A stretch of 64,000 nucleotides of DNA from Chaetorhynchus papuensis (lineage: Eukaryota > Chordata > Aves > Passeriformes > Rhipiduridae), in NCBI GenBank assembly GCA_013396525.1, contig VWYX01000124.1, forward strand, positions 1,018,408 through 1,082,407, read 5' to 3'. The notes below the pieces were generated by a model. That model was not told where the DNA came from. It made no database searches and saw only the letters and a list, made by a program, of their open reading frames with translations. The translations under genes and the position numbers were made by a program. Shown here in pieces: positions 61,438 to 64,000 of this stretch (its first letter is position 1; every line of letters starts with the position of its first letter).

Positions 61438-64000
61438 TGGTTTTCTGTGTGGGTGGATATCGATGCTGACTCCCCAAAAGGAAGCCCAGCAGGATGGTTC
61501 CTCCAGGTCAGAAATCCCTCTGCCTACTGCAGTTATTCTCTTCCTACAAAAGGATTTTTGCAAAGTTATCTGACTTCATCTTTATTTCTGGGGAGGACTG
61601 AACTTGGATTCAATAAGTACAAAGCAATTCCTGTCTAGGTGAGTCTGGCTTAAGTATTCCAAGTAAATATCGCCATTGAAAAGGATACTACCATGATGAG
61701 ATGAGAATTTGGATTCCAGAATAATCCAAGCATTTATTCCCCCATGCCTGTAGTCATTTGAATTCAGAGACCTCCTAGAACAAAGGGATGACTTTGGGTC
61801 ATATTCAGCACTTTGGAAATAAAATGTGCAACACTGATATGTGCTTTGCCTCAAGATGCAGCAGTGGTACTGAGGACAAGGTGTGACTTTTCAAAGTTAA
61901 CCTGCCATGTACACACAGAGGACAGGCAGGCACCCCAAAACCTCTCTCATAGGGTGGTTTCTCTGGAAGAAAACATTGACAGTAATGGGGCTAGAAAAGC
62001 AAATTTAGCCTTCCCAGGAAATGAAATATATCTATTTGTGAAGAAAGAAAAAATCCCACTTTTCTAACATGACTTCTACTATTTAAGTGTGCATGTGGTA
62101 TAAAGATGATATATGTATATATAAAAGGTATATTTATACTTTTATGTGTATTTGTATGTGTGCACACATATGGTAGAAGTCATGATGGGGAAGTGAGATT
62201 TGTTCTTTCTTCCCAAATAGACAGAGATATAGATATATGGTAAAATAAAATAATTCTGAAATGTTAGCTTACTAGAAAGAAGAGGGAGAAGGAGAAATAG
62301 TATATCTTCTATATATGTTTTATAATACTGGGAGGTACTCAGGCTGGAGTGATAGGGGCTGTATAAGAAGTGGCACCAATACATAAATTATGGTTTCGCA
62401 TAAAATGAAGGGAATTTGGGATACACTGTAAAAGTAGTTTGGGAATCACTGAACAATTTCAGTGAGTGGCTTTACATCCAGCCACTGGAGCCATCTGTCA
62501 GTTAAATGACAGCTCTTCTGCTAAACAAAAACGATATTGCTAGTGCAAATGTATGTGCCAAGAGTGAAAGTAAATGTCTTCAACAGAAATAGATTGTATC
62601 ATCTATAAATTCGTATCACCCTGTTATCATTGAAAGGAAAAAATACCTATCACATTTTAATACTTACATGGCAGTATTCCTAATTTGTGTAATTGTTTAA
62701 TGTCACCTCAGTCTTTTCAAAAAGTGATGTCATGATGCAGATGATAATATCTTCAAACTCACAAACTATTGAAATTTTACTCCTTGATGAAAAAATGGAT
62801 CTATGAGTTCATCCTGAAAAACAAAGTATGGCGATAATCCATAATTTAAAATACTGTATATGATACAAAATATATTTTACATTCTCATTCTATTCATTAG
62901 CCTGTTAACTTTTTCACTTGCCGTGAGTAGCACCAATAATATTTCAATGCACTTTGCCACTCTTTGAGTTCCAGGTTCTTGTGAATTTTTATAATTATTA
63001 CCACATTATTTTTAGTAAAATTAATTTCATAAATTATGTTGGATAATTAGCTTTTCACACAACAGTTTTAAAAGCAGCTTGTAATTTTACAAAAGTATTT
63101 ATATCTAGTAATGAATCTTCAAAAATTTCTTGAAACCAGCTGTAATTTCATTGGTATTTCACAAAATACATTCACCTATGATTTCGTCACTCCTTATTTA
63201 TTCATACTGCTGTGTGAAAAGTCACAGATAACACACTGCTGTTTTTTCACGTGAGAGACTTTGAAAATAAATAAGAGCAAAAAGTGGTAAGTGCAATTCT
63301 TCTGAAGAGAGAGAAGGAATTTGTATCATAGAGGAAGGCTAGCAAGGTTACAGATGCTTTTGGATATTTAAAATAGTTACCTTAATTTGTCAGATCATTC
63401 TTCACTACCAAGAAAATAATCTACTGTGACCTGATACCTGATTGTTTTCCTATTATTTCCACTTGGTGGGTTTCCAGGGTTTAAATAATAGCAATTGTTA
63501 GAAAATCTCTCTATTTGAAACCGGATGTTCATGTAACCTTTTCAAAGACTGTTTGATAAATTTGAGGAAAATTATAAAATGCACACTTGTAACGAGGCGT
63601 TACCTGTATGGCAGTGACTGAGCACGAGTGGTGCCAATTACCTGTTGAATTCCAGGGATGTGTGCCACATCAGATGGTGAGCTAGTATTTGCTACTCACC
63701 TGGAATCAATCCCAATACTTCCCAAGCTGCTTTACAGTTTAACACACTGTATGTTAAAGTTCAGATTCTTGAGGTAAAATGAGGCACTCACATGCCATTT
63801 CAAGAGTTTAAATCCAATGTAGGAGAACACTGGCAATAATGGTACTCACCTGATCCTAAAAGCAAAGAAAACTGAATATTCTGTCTCTGGACATATATAT
63901 CTGTGTTAAGTCTTGGCATTTTCATGCTGTATTGGGTCCCTCCTTTCACCCTCCTAATTAGGCTCTTCTGGGAGGCAAAAAAGAAGTGTTTGCTTGCTTG
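61438..64000. other. Unique AT-rich non-coding stretch
   Basis: No recognisable gene. Low-complexity TA-rich patches lie at about 62108-62145 and 62226-62240. The segment 62930-63100 is rich in TAATTA-like sites. The window ends in unremarkable sequence. Confidence 0.6.

Noticed and set aside
1..64000. Bacterial-type features (operons, CRISPR, insertion sequences, riboswitches), tRNA and rRNA genes
   Set aside because: The sequence is vertebrate intergenic DNA; no repeat-spacer array, tRNA cloverleaf or rRNA core was recognisable on either strand.
1..64000. Endogenous retrovirus or LTR element
   Set aside because: I found no paired LTRs, primer-binding site or retroviral protein motif; all reverse-transcriptase similarity is of the CR1 LINE type.

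Overview
This window looks like a piece of a bird nuclear genome, most likely intergenic or deep intronic. The main evidence is nine pieces of CR1, the chicken repeat 1 family of LINE retrotransposons. Several still carry the family's short 3' tail of 8-base units (ATTCTATG or ATTCTGTG). No Alu, L1 or B1 type repeats were seen, interspersed repeats are sparse, and the sequence is AT-rich with no visible CpG island. A crocodilian or turtle cannot be strictly excluded, because they also carry CR1, but the low repeat load fits a bird best. I see nothing that fixes the order or species.

Layout: a CR1 3' end lies at 492-703 (+). Then about 11 kb of unique AT-rich DNA follows, with small microsatellites and a C-rich G-quadruplex candidate at 5624. 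Two CR1 3' ends of different subfamilies lie at 12090-12521 and 12753-13186 (both +). A long unique stretch runs from 13.2 to 35.4 kb. It contains homeodomain-site-rich segments that resemble conserved non-coding elements, an (ATG)11 repeat at 29283 and a 94-base purine tract at 31564. An internally deleted CR1 with a broken reverse transcriptase lies at 35402-35780 (-). Three more CR1 3' ends follow at 42423, 46901 and 47352 (all -). The stretch from 47.5 to 59.6 kb is unique and holds the most conserved-looking non-coding block (51.78-52.26 kb) and a 17-bp-stem inverted repeat (58351-58390). A probable MIR relic sits at 59641, followed by a long CR1 copy lacking its reverse-transcriptase core at 59785-60889 (-). 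A last CR1 tail lies at 61264-61437 (+).

No confident protein-coding gene, rRNA, tRNA or CRISPR array was found. The longest open frames (about 110-160 codons) are either CR1 remnants or of a length expected by chance at this base composition. The only coding sequences with recognisable homology are two decayed CR1 ORF2 (reverse transcriptase) fragments. No exciting new protein system is visible. The observations most worth a second look are two independent internally deleted CR1 copies, the 58.35 kb hairpin, the conserved-looking non-coding blocks, and G4 or purine-tract structures. All statements rest on reading by eye; no alignments or searches were run.
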